Positions 1 to 6,191 of a stretch of DNA of 6,335 bases are shown in pieces. The stretch spans positions 1-6,335 of the forward strand of contig CAJTTQ010000110.1 of the NCBI GenBank assembly GCA_910579145.1, in the 5' to 3' direction. The notes beneath the pieces were generated by a model. The model was not told where the DNA came from. It was given only the letters and a program-made list of their open reading frames with translations, and made no database searches. A program made the position numbers and the translations under genes. Position 1 is the first letter of the stretch, and each line of letters opens with the position of its first letter. The DNA is from an uncultured Eubacterium sp. (GTDB taxonomy: Bacteria > Bacillota > Clostridia > Lachnospirales > Lachnospiraceae).

Positions 1-416
1 ACTGCCCCGTGCTTCTCATACCATTTTCGCAATCTCACATTTTCCTCGACGATCCCGATATTCACCCACAAACACCCCATCTTCCCTGCCTCGTTAAACG
101 CATGTTGTAAAAGCTGTTCCCCGATCTTCCTCTGCCGGTACTCCTCTAACACGCATAAATTATTCAATTCACACTCCTTTTCATTCTGCCGCAGCAGTGA
201 ATAATATCCCGCCATTTTACCATCCTCGAAATATGCGAACATCAGTCTCTGTTCCTTTTCCCACTGCCAGGTTAAACGCTCCCTCGTCGTAGCAAATGCC
301 GTAAACCTCGGTGCATTTTCTACTGTAAATCCGAACTCGTCAGCCACTGTCAAAAAACTTTTACAGATGACTTCCACACAGTCCGGTATCTCACTTTTTG
401 TAATCTTCCGAATCAT
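1..416 (-). CDS. GNAT-family N-acetyltransferase, 3' end cut by the window edge
   Basis: This is probably an acetyl-CoA-dependent N-acetyltransferase of the GNAT superfamily; the substrate cannot be told. The visible 138 residues begin MIRKITKSEIPDCVEV, a usual GNAT first strand and helix. A central strand (ELNNLCVLEEY, about 83-93) leads into the acetyl-CoA pyrophosphate loop at 94-100 (RQRKIGE). This fits the Q/R-x-x-G-x-G/A motif except that the last position is Q101. A late N126...KWYEKHGA segment (126-138) matches the usual motif B region. Roughly the last 15-30 residues should lie beyond the left edge. The ATG at 416 is the only reasonable start, because the in-frame codons upstream are CGG, GAG and then the TGA stop of the transporter gene. 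A purine-rich AAGGGG lies 9 bases before it, inside the end of the transporter gene. The 6-base gap suggests translational coupling to that gene. Family call is firm, function open. Confidence 0.85.
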   Translation of the reverse strand, partial: MIRKITKSEIPDCVEVICKSFLTVADEFGFTVENAPRFTAFATTRERLTWQWEKEQRLMFAYFEDGKMAGYYSLLRQNEKECELNNLCVLEEYRQRKIGEQLLQHAFNEAGKMGCLWVNIGIVEENVRLRKWYEKHGA

Positions 417-422
417 CCGCTC

Positions 423-1604
423 TCACCCCTTCCTCACCAGACAAATTCCAAAAAATATCAAAACAGGAAAGACCATAGCAGCAAGTAACCCCGTCTGAAG
501 CGCACCGCCAGCGGCATTTGCCACCATCCCCACTACAGTCGGCCCGCCCGAACACCCGATATCTCCGGCCAGCGCCAAGAGCGCATACATCGCCGTCCCT
601 CCGCCCGGAATGCTCTTCGCCGCAATGCTGAACGTCCCCGGCCAGAAGATCCCCACCGAAAATCCACAGACCGCGCAGCCAACCAGTCCCAAAACGGGAT
701 TTGAGGTAAGAGAAGCCGCCGCATAACAAAAAACGCAGAGAACCGCGCAGCCGAGCATAAACCGCTTCAGCGGGATCCGCTCGCTGAACTTCCCGTAAAG
801 CGCTCTCGCAATGCCCATAAGGACGCCAAACGCACACGGCCCAGCCAAATCCCCTACGGTCTTTGAAATGCCGAGCGCCGACTCCGCAAACGCAGACGCC
901 CACTGGCTCATCGCCAGTTCTGATGCTCCCGCGCATACCATGATCACCATCAGAAGCCAGAACACATTCCTGCCAAAAAGTCCCCGCAGAGAGAGCTTCT
1001 CATGCTCTTCCACGACCGGATAGATCGGGACCAACATAAAATAGACCGTATTTAAAAACGGGATGATCGCCCATAAGAACGCTAAAACACGCCAGTTTTC
1101 AATACCAAACACAGCAAAAAACAGCGTAGAGATCAGTACGAGAAAGACCTGCCCCCAGCAGTAAAAAGAATGCAGAAGGCTCATCGCCGCCTCCTTCTTT
1201 ACTGTCGGACATGCCTCCACGATCGGACTGATCAGCACCTCGATGATCCCGCCGCCGACCGCGTACAAAATAACGGAAACCATGATCCCCGTATAAGCGT
1301 GTGAAAACATCTGTGGCAGAACGGCCAGTCCCGCGATCCCCGCCGCCGCGAATAGATGCGCGGCGACGATCGCCGGTCGGTAACCGATCCGGTCAATAAG
1401 CTTCACCGACACCAGATCGACGAAAAGCTGTACGAAAAAATTGACCGTCGTGATCAGTGTGATCTTTTCCAGCGAAAATCCATATGTCGCCACTAATGTT
1501 AAAAAAAGAAGCGGCGTAAAATTGTTCACCACCGCCTGTGTAATGTATCCCACATAACTGGCATAGATCGTATGCTCATAACTCTTTTTTATGTTCTGTA
1601 TCAT
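423..1604 (-). CDS. Major facilitator superfamily (MFS) transporter, substrate unknown
   Basis: The 393-residue product is a polytopic inner-membrane secondary transporter of the usual MFS length, with about 12 hydrophobic segments. The loop between helices 2 and 3 carries an MFS motif A-like sequence, IDRIGYRP (70-77). A polar, charged central loop (EEHEKLSLRGLFGRN, 199-213) separates the two six-helix halves. The second half has Gly-rich helices (GFSVGIFWPGTFSIA, 314-328, and GDIGCSGGP, 347-355), reminiscent of sugar or drug-efflux type MFS proteins. Substrate and direction cannot be inferred. The frame stays open upstream to an ATG at 1697, but I chose the ATG at 1604. It has a good AAGGA site 7 bases upstream, and the 31 extra residues would be encoded by a low-complexity repeat region and lack membrane character. 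The gene is followed closely by the acetyltransferase gene, so the two are probably cotranscribed. It is separated from hydA by a terminator and is likely its own transcription unit. Confidence 0.92.
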   Translation of the reverse strand: MIQNIKKSYEHTIYASYVGYITQAVVNNFTPLLFLTLVATYGFSLEKITLITTVNFFVQLFVDLVSVKLIDRIGYRPAIVAAHLFAAAGIAGLAVLPQMFSHAYTGIMVSVILYAVGGGIIEVLISPIVEACPTVKKEAAMSLLHSFYCWGQVFLVLISTLFFAVFGIENWRVLAFLWAIIPFLNTVYFMLVPIYPVVEEHEKLSLRGLFGRNVFWLLMVIMVCAGASELAMSQWASAFAESALGISKTVGDLAGPCAFGVLMGIARALYGKFSERIPLKRFMLGCAVLCVFCYAAASLTSNPVLGLVGCAVCGFSVGIFWPGTFSIAAKSIPGGGTAMYALLALAGDIGCSGGPTVVGMVANAAGGALQTGLLAAMVFPVLIFFGICLVRKG

Positions 1605-1611
1605 ATGTTCT

Positions 1612-1616
1612 TCCTT
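1612..1616 (-). promoter_or_regulatory. Ribosome binding site that fixes the MFS gene start
   Basis: On the minus strand the sequence AAGGA sits 7 bases before the ATG at 1604. No comparable site precedes the farther in-frame ATG at 1697. This supports the shorter 393-residue reading of the transporter. Confidence 0.7.
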
Positions 1617-1643
1617 TTTATGACATGTAAATGTGTATATATG

Positions 1644-1671
1644 ATTCGCGCCAACCAAATTTGCGCCAACC
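1644..1671. repeat. Two tandem copies of a 13-base element, period 15
   Basis: Plus-strand copies at 1644-1656 (ATTCGCGCCAACC) and 1659-1671 (ATTTGCGCCAACC) differ at one base. On the transporter's coding strand they read GGTTGGCGCRAAT twice. Each TTGGCGCAA core is itself nearly a dyad. The position, 40-70 bases upstream of the transporter start and overlapping the likely promoter, suits a regulator-binding site. No regulator gene is in view. Confidence 0.6.
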
Positions 1672-1720
1672 TGAAAAACGGTGGAAACCACTTCCATACA
1701 GTCTGCAAATTTCTTCTCAG

Positions 1721-1771
1721 AAAAGAAAGGACTGCCGTACTAGCAGGTACAAAAATCGGCTAGTACGGCAG
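1721..1771 (-). terminator. Intrinsic terminator of the hydCBA operon
   Basis: A perfect 13-bp inverted repeat pairs 1732-1744 (CTGCCGTACTAGC on plus) with 1759-1771 (GCTAGTACGGCAG) around a 14-base loop. Read on the minus strand, the stem begins 17 bases after the hydA stop and is followed by the pyrimidine run TCCTTTCTTTT (1731 to 1721). The U-tract is interrupted by C residues, so termination strength is uncertain, but position and stem make it a convincing operon end. Confidence 0.82.
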
Positions 1772-1788
1772 CTCCTTCCGAAAACTGC

Positions 1789-3504
1789 TTATTTCCCGTA
1801 GTGCACATGTAACAATTCATGCGCGCGGTCTTTCAAAATACCGTTCTCATACATATTAAGCAGCGTCGGGTTCTCCTCCGAACGCTTGATGATCGCGGAT
1901 TTATCCGCTTTATACATACCAGTCGCGCGCTCCTGCTTCACGCTCTGGTAACCAAACGGCTGGCCGGCGCCGCCGATACAACCGTACGGACACGCCATCA
2001 CTTCGACAAAATCCAGCTTTTCCTCGCCCCGCTGAAGCTTCTCGATCAGCTTCTCAGCATTTCCCAGGCCATTCACCACGCCGACACGGAGTTTCGTTCC
2101 GGCCACTTCCACCTCGGCCACTTTCGTTCCCTCCAGTCCGCGGATACCGGAATACTCGATCTCACGCAGCGCCTCGTTATTCTTCTCTGCCACATGGCGG
2201 AGCGCCGCTTCCATCACGCCGCCGGTCACGCCGAAAATCACGCCGGCGCCGGAACTGATGGAAAATGGCATATCGGGCGCGCTCGGCTCGATCTCGTTGA
2301 ACTGGATGCCGAGTTCCTTGATCATAAGGATCAGTTCTTTCGTCGTGATGACATGATCGACATCCGGCACATTATTACGCTTAAACTCTTCACGAGCCGC
2401 CTCATATTTTTTCGCCACACAAGGCATCACGGCAACGGATACTGTCTCGAGGCCGGTTTCCTCATCCGCCGGTTTATAGTGCTCCTTGAGCACCGCGCCA
2501 AACATTTCCATCGGGGATTTACAGGTGGATACGTACGGAAGGACTTCTGGATGTTTCGTCTCCACAAAACGCACCCACGCCGGACAGCACGACGTAAACA
2601 GCGGCATGGAATTTCCGAGCGGGTATTTCTTCTCCCCATTCTCCAGTTTATATACAAGCTCCGACGCCTCTTCCACGACAGTTAAGTCCGCGCTGAAACT
2701 CGTATCAAACACTGTATCAAAACCGAGCATGCGAAGCGCCGTAAAGATCTTTCCAACCGAGTTTTTACCCGGCGCAAGGCCAAATTCCTCACCGATCGCC
2801 ACACGGACGGCCGGCGCGATCTGCGCTACCACGCGCTTATTCGGCGCGTACAACGCCTGCCACACCTCGCGCAGGTCATTTTTGATCGTGATCGCCGCCG
2901 TCGGGCAGACAGCCGCGCACTGACCGCAGTTGACACAATCCGTATCGGCAATATTTTTGTTAAATGCCGGGCTGACAACCATATCCGCGCCGCGGTGGGC
3001 AAAGTCGATCGCCCCGACATGCTGCACTTCATTACACATCCTCACGCAGTCACCGCACAAAATACATTTGCTCGGATCCCTGACGATCGAGAGCGACGAG
3101 TCGTCGATCGTGCGCTCCGGGTGTGTATTCGGGAAGCGCACGTTCGTGAGGCGGAACCTCGCCGCCAGCATCTGGAGACGGCAGTTTCCGTTCTTCTCAC
3201 ACACCGTACAATCACGGCAGTGCGAAGCGAGAAGCAGTTCCAGGATCATTTTCCTGTGCTGGTGGAGCTTCGACGTATTTGTGCGAATGACCATCTTATC
3301 CCTCGGCGGGGTGGAACAGGAAGCGATGATATTTCCCCTCTCATCCTCTACCACGCACATACGGCACGCGCCGTAGATCGACATGTCCGTATAGTAGCAA
3401 AAAGTAGGCACATGGATCCCGGCTTTTCGGATGACCTGCAAAATGTTTTTCTCATCCGTGAATTCGCTACGGATGCCATCTATAATCATATATTTTTTAG
3501 ACAT
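1789..3504 (-). CDS. hydA: [FeFe]-hydrogenase catalytic subunit HydA of an NADH-linked trimeric hydrogenase
   Basis: This 571-residue cytosolic subunit interconverts H2 with protons and electrons at the H-cluster. The N-terminal plant-type [2Fe-2S] domain has C36, C47, C50 and C63. The His-Cys3 [4Fe-4S] site is H95, C99, C102 and C108. A two-cluster ferredoxin domain has C147/150/153/157 and C190/193/196/200. The catalytic domain shows all three signatures: L1 TSCCPAW (304-310; C306 would be the proton-relay Cys, C307 a cluster ligand), L2 MPCVAKKYE (360-368; C362, K365) and L3 EVMACPYGCIGGAGQP (501-516; C505, C509). Relay residues E279, E282 and S326 also match the clostridial CpI pattern. 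It lacks the extra C-terminal [2Fe-2S] domain of Thermotoga HydA and resembles the shorter HydA of acetogens. The start has GGAGG 6 bases upstream. It is the last gene of the operon. Maturation by HydE, HydF and HydG is required but those genes are not here. Whether it bifurcates electrons cannot be read directly from sequence. Confidence 0.96.
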   Translation of the reverse strand: MSKKYMIIDGIRSEFTDEKNILQVIRKAGIHVPTFCYYTDMSIYGACRMCVVEDERGNIIASCSTPPRDKMVIRTNTSKLHQHRKMILELLLASHCRDCTVCEKNGNCRLQMLAARFRLTNVRFPNTHPERTIDDSSLSIVRDPSKCILCGDCVRMCNEVQHVGAIDFAHRGADMVVSPAFNKNIADTDCVNCGQCAAVCPTAAITIKNDLREVWQALYAPNKRVVAQIAPAVRVAIGEEFGLAPGKNSVGKIFTALRMLGFDTVFDTSFSADLTVVEEASELVYKLENGEKKYPLGNSMPLFTSCCPAWVRFVETKHPEVLPYVSTCKSPMEMFGAVLKEHYKPADEETGLETVSVAVMPCVAKKYEAAREEFKRNNVPDVDHVITTKELILMIKELGIQFNEIEPSAPDMPFSISSGAGVIFGVTGGVMEAALRHVAEKNNEALREIEYSGIRGLEGTKVAEVEVAGTKLRVGVVNGLGNAEKLIEKLQRGEEKLDFVEVMACPYGCIGGAGQPFGYQSVKQERATGMYKADKSAIIKRSEENPTLLNMYENGILKDRAHELLHVHYGK

Positions 3505-3536
3505 ACTTTTCCTCCATTCTCAAAATGTAATCCGGG

Positions 3537-5423
3537 TTACACTTCTTTTACCGCACCAAAGTTACAACCCTCTTTGCAGGCGCCGCATTTGATACACTTC
3601 GACGCGTCAATCACATGAGCCTCTTTCACTTTTCCGGAAATGGCCCCGACCGGACACATTCTCGCGCATTTCGTACATCCGCGGCAAAGCTCTGGATCGA
3701 TCTGCAGCGTCGTCAGAGCCTTACACTGGCCCGCCGGACATTTTTTGTCCACAACATGTGCCACATACTCATCCCGGAAATATTTGAGCGTACTCACGAC
3801 CGGAGACGCCGCCGTCTTTCCAAGACCGCACAACGCCGTGGCAGACACGGTATCCGAAAGCTTCTCGAGAAGGTCAATATGCTCCATCGTCCCCCGTCCC
3901 TCTGTAATATCTGTCAAAAGTTCGAGCATCCGCTTCGTTCCCTCACGGCACGGCACACATTTTCCGCACGATTCATTTTGAGTAAAGTTCATGAAGAACC
4001 TTGCCACCTCTACCATACAACTCTTATCATTCATGACAACGAGGCCGCCCGAACCGATCATCGCCCCCACTTTTTTCAGCGAGTCGAAATCCAGTTTCAT
4101 ATCCAAATGGTCCTCGGTCGCGCTCATACACAGACAGCCGCCCGAAGGCCCGCCGATCTGAACGGCTTTAAATTCGCCGCCTTTGACGCCGCCGCCGATG
4201 TCAAAAATAACTTCGCGCAGCGTCGTCCCCATCGGAACTTCGATCAAACCGGTGTTCACGACATTTCCGGTGAGCGCAAACGCCTTCGTACCGTGATTGT
4301 TCTCCGGCCCGTATCCTTTATACCATTCCGCCCCGTTTAAAATAATAGGCGGCACATTACAAAACGTCTCTACGTTGTTCAGCACCGTCGGCTTGTCAAA
4401 CAGTCCGTGCTCCACCGTACGCGGCGGCTTCACCCTCGGCATTCCGCGGTTTCCTTCGATCGACGTCGTCAATGCGCTTCCCTCGCCGCAGACGAACGCC
4501 CCTGCACCCTGACTGATATGCAGGTCAAAATCAAATCCAGAACCGAGGATATTCTTTCCTAACAAGCCGCGGTCAAGCGCTTTATTGATCGCCGTCTGCA
4601 GCCGCTCAACGGCCAGCGGATATTCCGCTCTCACGTATATGTACCCGTGGTGCGCTTTGGTGGCGATGGCCGCGATCAGCATTCCTTCAATGACACGGTG
4701 CGGCTCACCTTCCATCATGGAACGGTCCATGAACGCGCCCGGGTCGCCCTCGTCACCGTTGCAGACGATATATTTTTCTTCTACATCCTGATCGAGTACC
4801 TGCTGCCATTTGCGCCCCGCCGGGAATCCGCCGCCCCCTCGTCCACGCAGCGATGCCTCACTGATCTCATCCACGATCTGCTGCGGCGTCATGTCGAACA
4901 ACGCCTTTGCCACCGCGCTGTATCCGCCCAGTGCCAAATACTCCGCGATACTCTCGGCATTGATCCGCCCGCAGTACTCGAGCGCCACACGCGTCTGCTG
5001 TTTATAGAATGGGATGTCCTCCTGTTTTACGTACGATTTCAGGGATTTATCCTTATATACCAAATGATCCACAACTTCATCGTTAATGATACTTTTCTCA
5101 ATGATTTCTTCACAGTCTTCCAGTTTCACTTTCAAATACAGCCAGCCCATCGGCTCGATCCGGAGCAGCGGTCCCATCTCACAAAATCCGTGGCAGCCGC
5201 TCTTTTTCAGTCCGATGCTGTCACCGTGCGGCTCTTTCTCAAGGAGCAGCGCGCACCGAAGCCCTTTCTCTTCGATAATTTCCTTCATCCTGTCATAGAT
5301 CTCCAGCGAACCGCCCGCCACACAGCCCGTTCCGGCACAGATCAGGATCTGTTTTCTCTGACTGTTCAAGGAGGCCTTATATTCTTCCTGCTTCGCGATC
5401 AGTTCTTCCCTCGTATTAATCAT
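3537..5423 (-). CDS. hydB: Hydrogenase subunit HydB, NuoF-like FMN/NAD(H)-binding protein
   Basis: This 628-residue subunit exchanges electrons between NAD(H) and the hydrogenase through FMN, and is the presumed bifurcation site in HydABC complexes. Domains in order are: a thioredoxin-like [2Fe-2S] domain (C29, C34, C77, C81); the NuoF core with FMN/NADH loops RGRGGGGFPAG (193-203) and GDEGDPGAFMDR (223-234); an SLBB region; the NuoF [4Fe-4S] site C486/C489/C492 and C532; and a C-terminal two-[4Fe-4S] ferredoxin domain (C580/583/586/590 and C610/613/616/620). H556, C562 and C567 (HVVDKKCPAGQC), possibly with C469, resemble the zinc site I recall from Thermotoga HydB structures. Length is typical of HydB and longer than respiratory NuoF. 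The ATG at 5423 is preferred over an in-frame TTG at 5432, which would abut the AAGGAGG site. It overlaps the end of hydC by 8 bases (ATGATTAA), implying coupled translation. Confidence 0.96.
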   Translation of the reverse strand: MINTREELIAKQEEYKASLNSQRKQILICAGTGCVAGGSLEIYDRMKEIIEEKGLRCALLLEKEPHGDSIGLKKSGCHGFCEMGPLLRIEPMGWLYLKVKLEDCEEIIEKSIINDEVVDHLVYKDKSLKSYVKQEDIPFYKQQTRVALEYCGRINAESIAEYLALGGYSAVAKALFDMTPQQIVDEISEASLRGRGGGGFPAGRKWQQVLDQDVEEKYIVCNGDEGDPGAFMDRSMMEGEPHRVIEGMLIAAIATKAHHGYIYVRAEYPLAVERLQTAINKALDRGLLGKNILGSGFDFDLHISQGAGAFVCGEGSALTTSIEGNRGMPRVKPPRTVEHGLFDKPTVLNNVETFCNVPPIILNGAEWYKGYGPENNHGTKAFALTGNVVNTGLIEVPMGTTLREVIFDIGGGVKGGEFKAVQIGGPSGGCLCMSATEDHLDMKLDFDSLKKVGAMIGSGGLVVMNDKSCMVEVARFFMNFTQNESCGKCVPCREGTKRMLELLTDITEGRGTMEHIDLLEKLSDTVSATALCGLGKTAASPVVSTLKYFRDEYVAHVVDKKCPAGQCKALTTLQIDPELCRGCTKCARMCPVGAISGKVKEAHVIDASKCIKCGACKEGCNFGAVKEV

Positions 5424-5916
5424 CTGCCTCAACCTCCTTGCCGCTTTCTTCTCCCTTTAGTTCCTCGATAAGTTCCCTTGCCTTTTCAGGTGTCATGGCC
5501 GGATGCACATGGTCATTCACCGTACATACCGGAGCCAGTCCGCACGCCCCCAGACAGGACACGGTCTCCACCGTAAACATCATGTCATCCGTCGTCGGCT
5601 TATCCTCGCTCACGCCGAGGATCTTGCGGAATTCCTCTAATATCGGCACAGATTTACGCACATGGCAAGCCGTTCCGTCACAGATCTTGATCACATATTT
5701 TCCCTTCGGCTCCAGGGAAAAATTCTCGTAAAATGTAGCGACCCCATAAATTTTAGCTTCACTAAGCTTTAATTTTTTTGCTATGTAACACAACGCTTCC
5801 TCGGGAAGATAATGATACTCTTTCTGTATGTCCTGCATGATCGCAATGAGAAGAGTATGATTGTAGTCGTGCACCTGCAAAATTTCATCTAGTTTTGCTA
5901 TCTCCTGATGTGTCAA
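5416..5916 (-). CDS. hydC: Hydrogenase subunit HydC, NuoE-like [2Fe-2S] protein, TTG start
   Basis: This 166-residue protein passes electrons within the HydABC complex and belongs to the thioredoxin-like [2Fe-2S] NuoE family. A helical N-terminal part (1-60, ending SEAKIYGVATFYENF at 52-66) is typical of NuoE/HydC. The cluster ligands are C79 and C84 (CDGTAC) and C121 and C125 (CLGAC). The C-terminal tail is acidic (EESGKEVEADD). Length matches the family, about 160 residues. There is no ATG at the right place. TTG at 5916, preceded by AAAGGAG with 6 bases spacing, gives a protein starting (M)THQEIAKLDEIL, which fits the family. The frame remains open upstream to 6102, but that part is antisense to mobile-element DNA and does not look like HydC. 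It is the first visible gene of the operon. Only about 15-25 bases of its own upstream DNA remain before a junction with foreign-looking sequence, so no native promoter is seen. Confidence 0.93.
   Translation of the reverse strand: MTHQEIAKLDEILQVHDYNHTLLIAIMQDIQKEYHYLPEEALCYIAKKLKLSEAKIYGVATFYENFSLEPKGKYVIKICDGTACHVRKSVPILEEFRKILGVSEDKPTTDDMMFTVETVSCLGACGLAPVCTVNDHVHPAMTPEKARELIEELKGEESGKEVEADD
5433..5439 (-). promoter_or_regulatory. Ribosome binding site of hydB, inside the end of hydC
   Basis: AAGGAGG on the minus strand lies 9 bases before the ATG at 5423. It directly touches the TTG at 5432, which rules out that codon as the start. The site sits within the last codons of hydC, so hydB translation probably follows hydC translation. 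Confidence 0.85.
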
Positions 5917-5922
5917 TGTTTT

Positions 5923-5939
5923 CTCCTTTCTGAGAAAGG
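5923..5939 (-). promoter_or_regulatory. hydC ribosome binding site within a small hairpin
   Basis: AAAGGAG (5929 to 5923 on the minus strand) sits 6 bases before the TTG start at 5916. Most of it is one arm of a perfect 6-bp, 3-base-loop inverted repeat (CCTTTC at 5925-5930 and GAAAGG at 5934-5939 on plus). If formed in the mRNA, this hairpin would partly hide the site. It may also be chance produced at the junction. Confidence 0.6.
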
Positions 5940-5940
5940 C

Positions 5941-6171
5941 TGCTATCTCAATCTGACAGCGATAGAGATGCAGAACCCACAGTACAGCGACACTCACTGC
6001 CTGAAAGTCTCCTACGACCGCGAGGTCTATGAGCGTATGACAGATGAGGAACGTGCCGCCCAACCGATTGTCGGCGGTCTTCACGAACTGAAGAAGAAGC
6101 AACAGGCGGCGGTAGATCTGTCAGCGAGCAACCCATACTTTGCCGAGACTGAGGAAGACCTGCCTTTCTGA
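5941..6171 (+). pseudogene. 3' fragment of an unidentified mobile-element gene ending in EEDLPF
   Basis: The open frame ends at TGA 6169-6171 and encodes about 76 residues here. The readable part runs YLNLTAIEMQNPQYSD, then a charged middle (SYDREVYERMTDEERA, LHELKKKQQ), then the tail SNPYFAETEEDLPF. The acidic DLPF end resembles the C-terminal tip of single-stranded DNA-binding proteins, which docks partner proteins. The rest does not look like an SSB OB-fold, so I do not name the gene. The frame continues leftward into the hydC leader, so the true start has been lost. The first internal Met is the ATG at 5968, which has no good ribosome binding site. A 67-residue protein from that ATG is possible but less likely than a truncated gene. 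Codon use and fluent protein character on this strand argue that it is real coding sequence. Confidence 0.5.
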
Positions 6172-6191
6172 ACCTGACAGGCGGCAGAAAC

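Larger units (their letters stand above)
1605..1720 (-). promoter_or_regulatory. Leader and probable promoter region of the MFS-GNAT unit
   Basis: This stretch lies between the hydA terminator and the transporter start, so a promoter for the transporter is expected here. I see AT-rich TATATA (1636-1641 on the minus strand) and TTTACA (1626-1631). TTGGCG (1649-1654) is placed 17 bases upstream of TTTACA. None of these pairings is a good match to a sigma-A consensus, so the exact promoter is not resolved. The TTGGCG element is part of a tandem repeat that could be an operator. Confidence 0.35.

Noticed and set aside
391..936. Minus-strand 181-codon frame overlapping the transporter
   Set aside because: It runs in another frame of the MFS gene, is rich in Arg, Gly and Cys, and lacks domain character. 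It also overlaps the well-placed acetyltransferase start.
1605..1697. N-terminal extension of the MFS transporter from ATG 1697
   Set aside because: It has no ribosome binding site, its sequence comes from the tandem repeat and leader, and it has no membrane character. The ATG at 1604 has a good site.
1711..1731. Imperfect palindrome around TTCTGAGAA next to the hydA terminator
   Set aside because: It is only about 4-6 pairs with a wobble in a skewed purine/pyrimidine stretch. It is better explained as the terminator's T-rich tail.
1819..2685. Long plus-strand open frame (288 codons) opposite hydA
   Set aside because: It is antisense to a clearly conserved hydrogenase gene. Its translation is rich in His and Arg with no recognisable domain, as expected from a shadow of a GC-biased gene.
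5424..5432. TTG at 5432 as the hydB start
   Set aside because: It directly abuts the AAGGAGG site with no spacing. The ATG at 5423 has 9 bases spacing.
4647..5471. Long plus-strand open frame (274 codons) opposite hydB and the end of hydC
   Set aside because: It is antisense to well-conserved hydB and hydC. The translation is low in recognisable structure and has no ribosome binding site of note.
5908..5940. ATG at 5908 as the start of the plus-strand element gene
   Set aside because: It lies inside hydC on the opposite strand, with no ribosome binding site. The frame there is only the chance continuation past the junction.
5917..6000. Promoter or Rex redox-repressor site upstream of hydC
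   Set aside because: I found no convincing -35/-10 pair on the minus strand and no TTGTTAA-type dyad in the visible region.
5917..6102. N-terminal extension of HydC up to 6102
   Set aside because: The extra residues are antisense to the mobile-element gene, do not look like HydC, and would make the protein longer than the family. TTG 5916 has a proper ribosome binding site.
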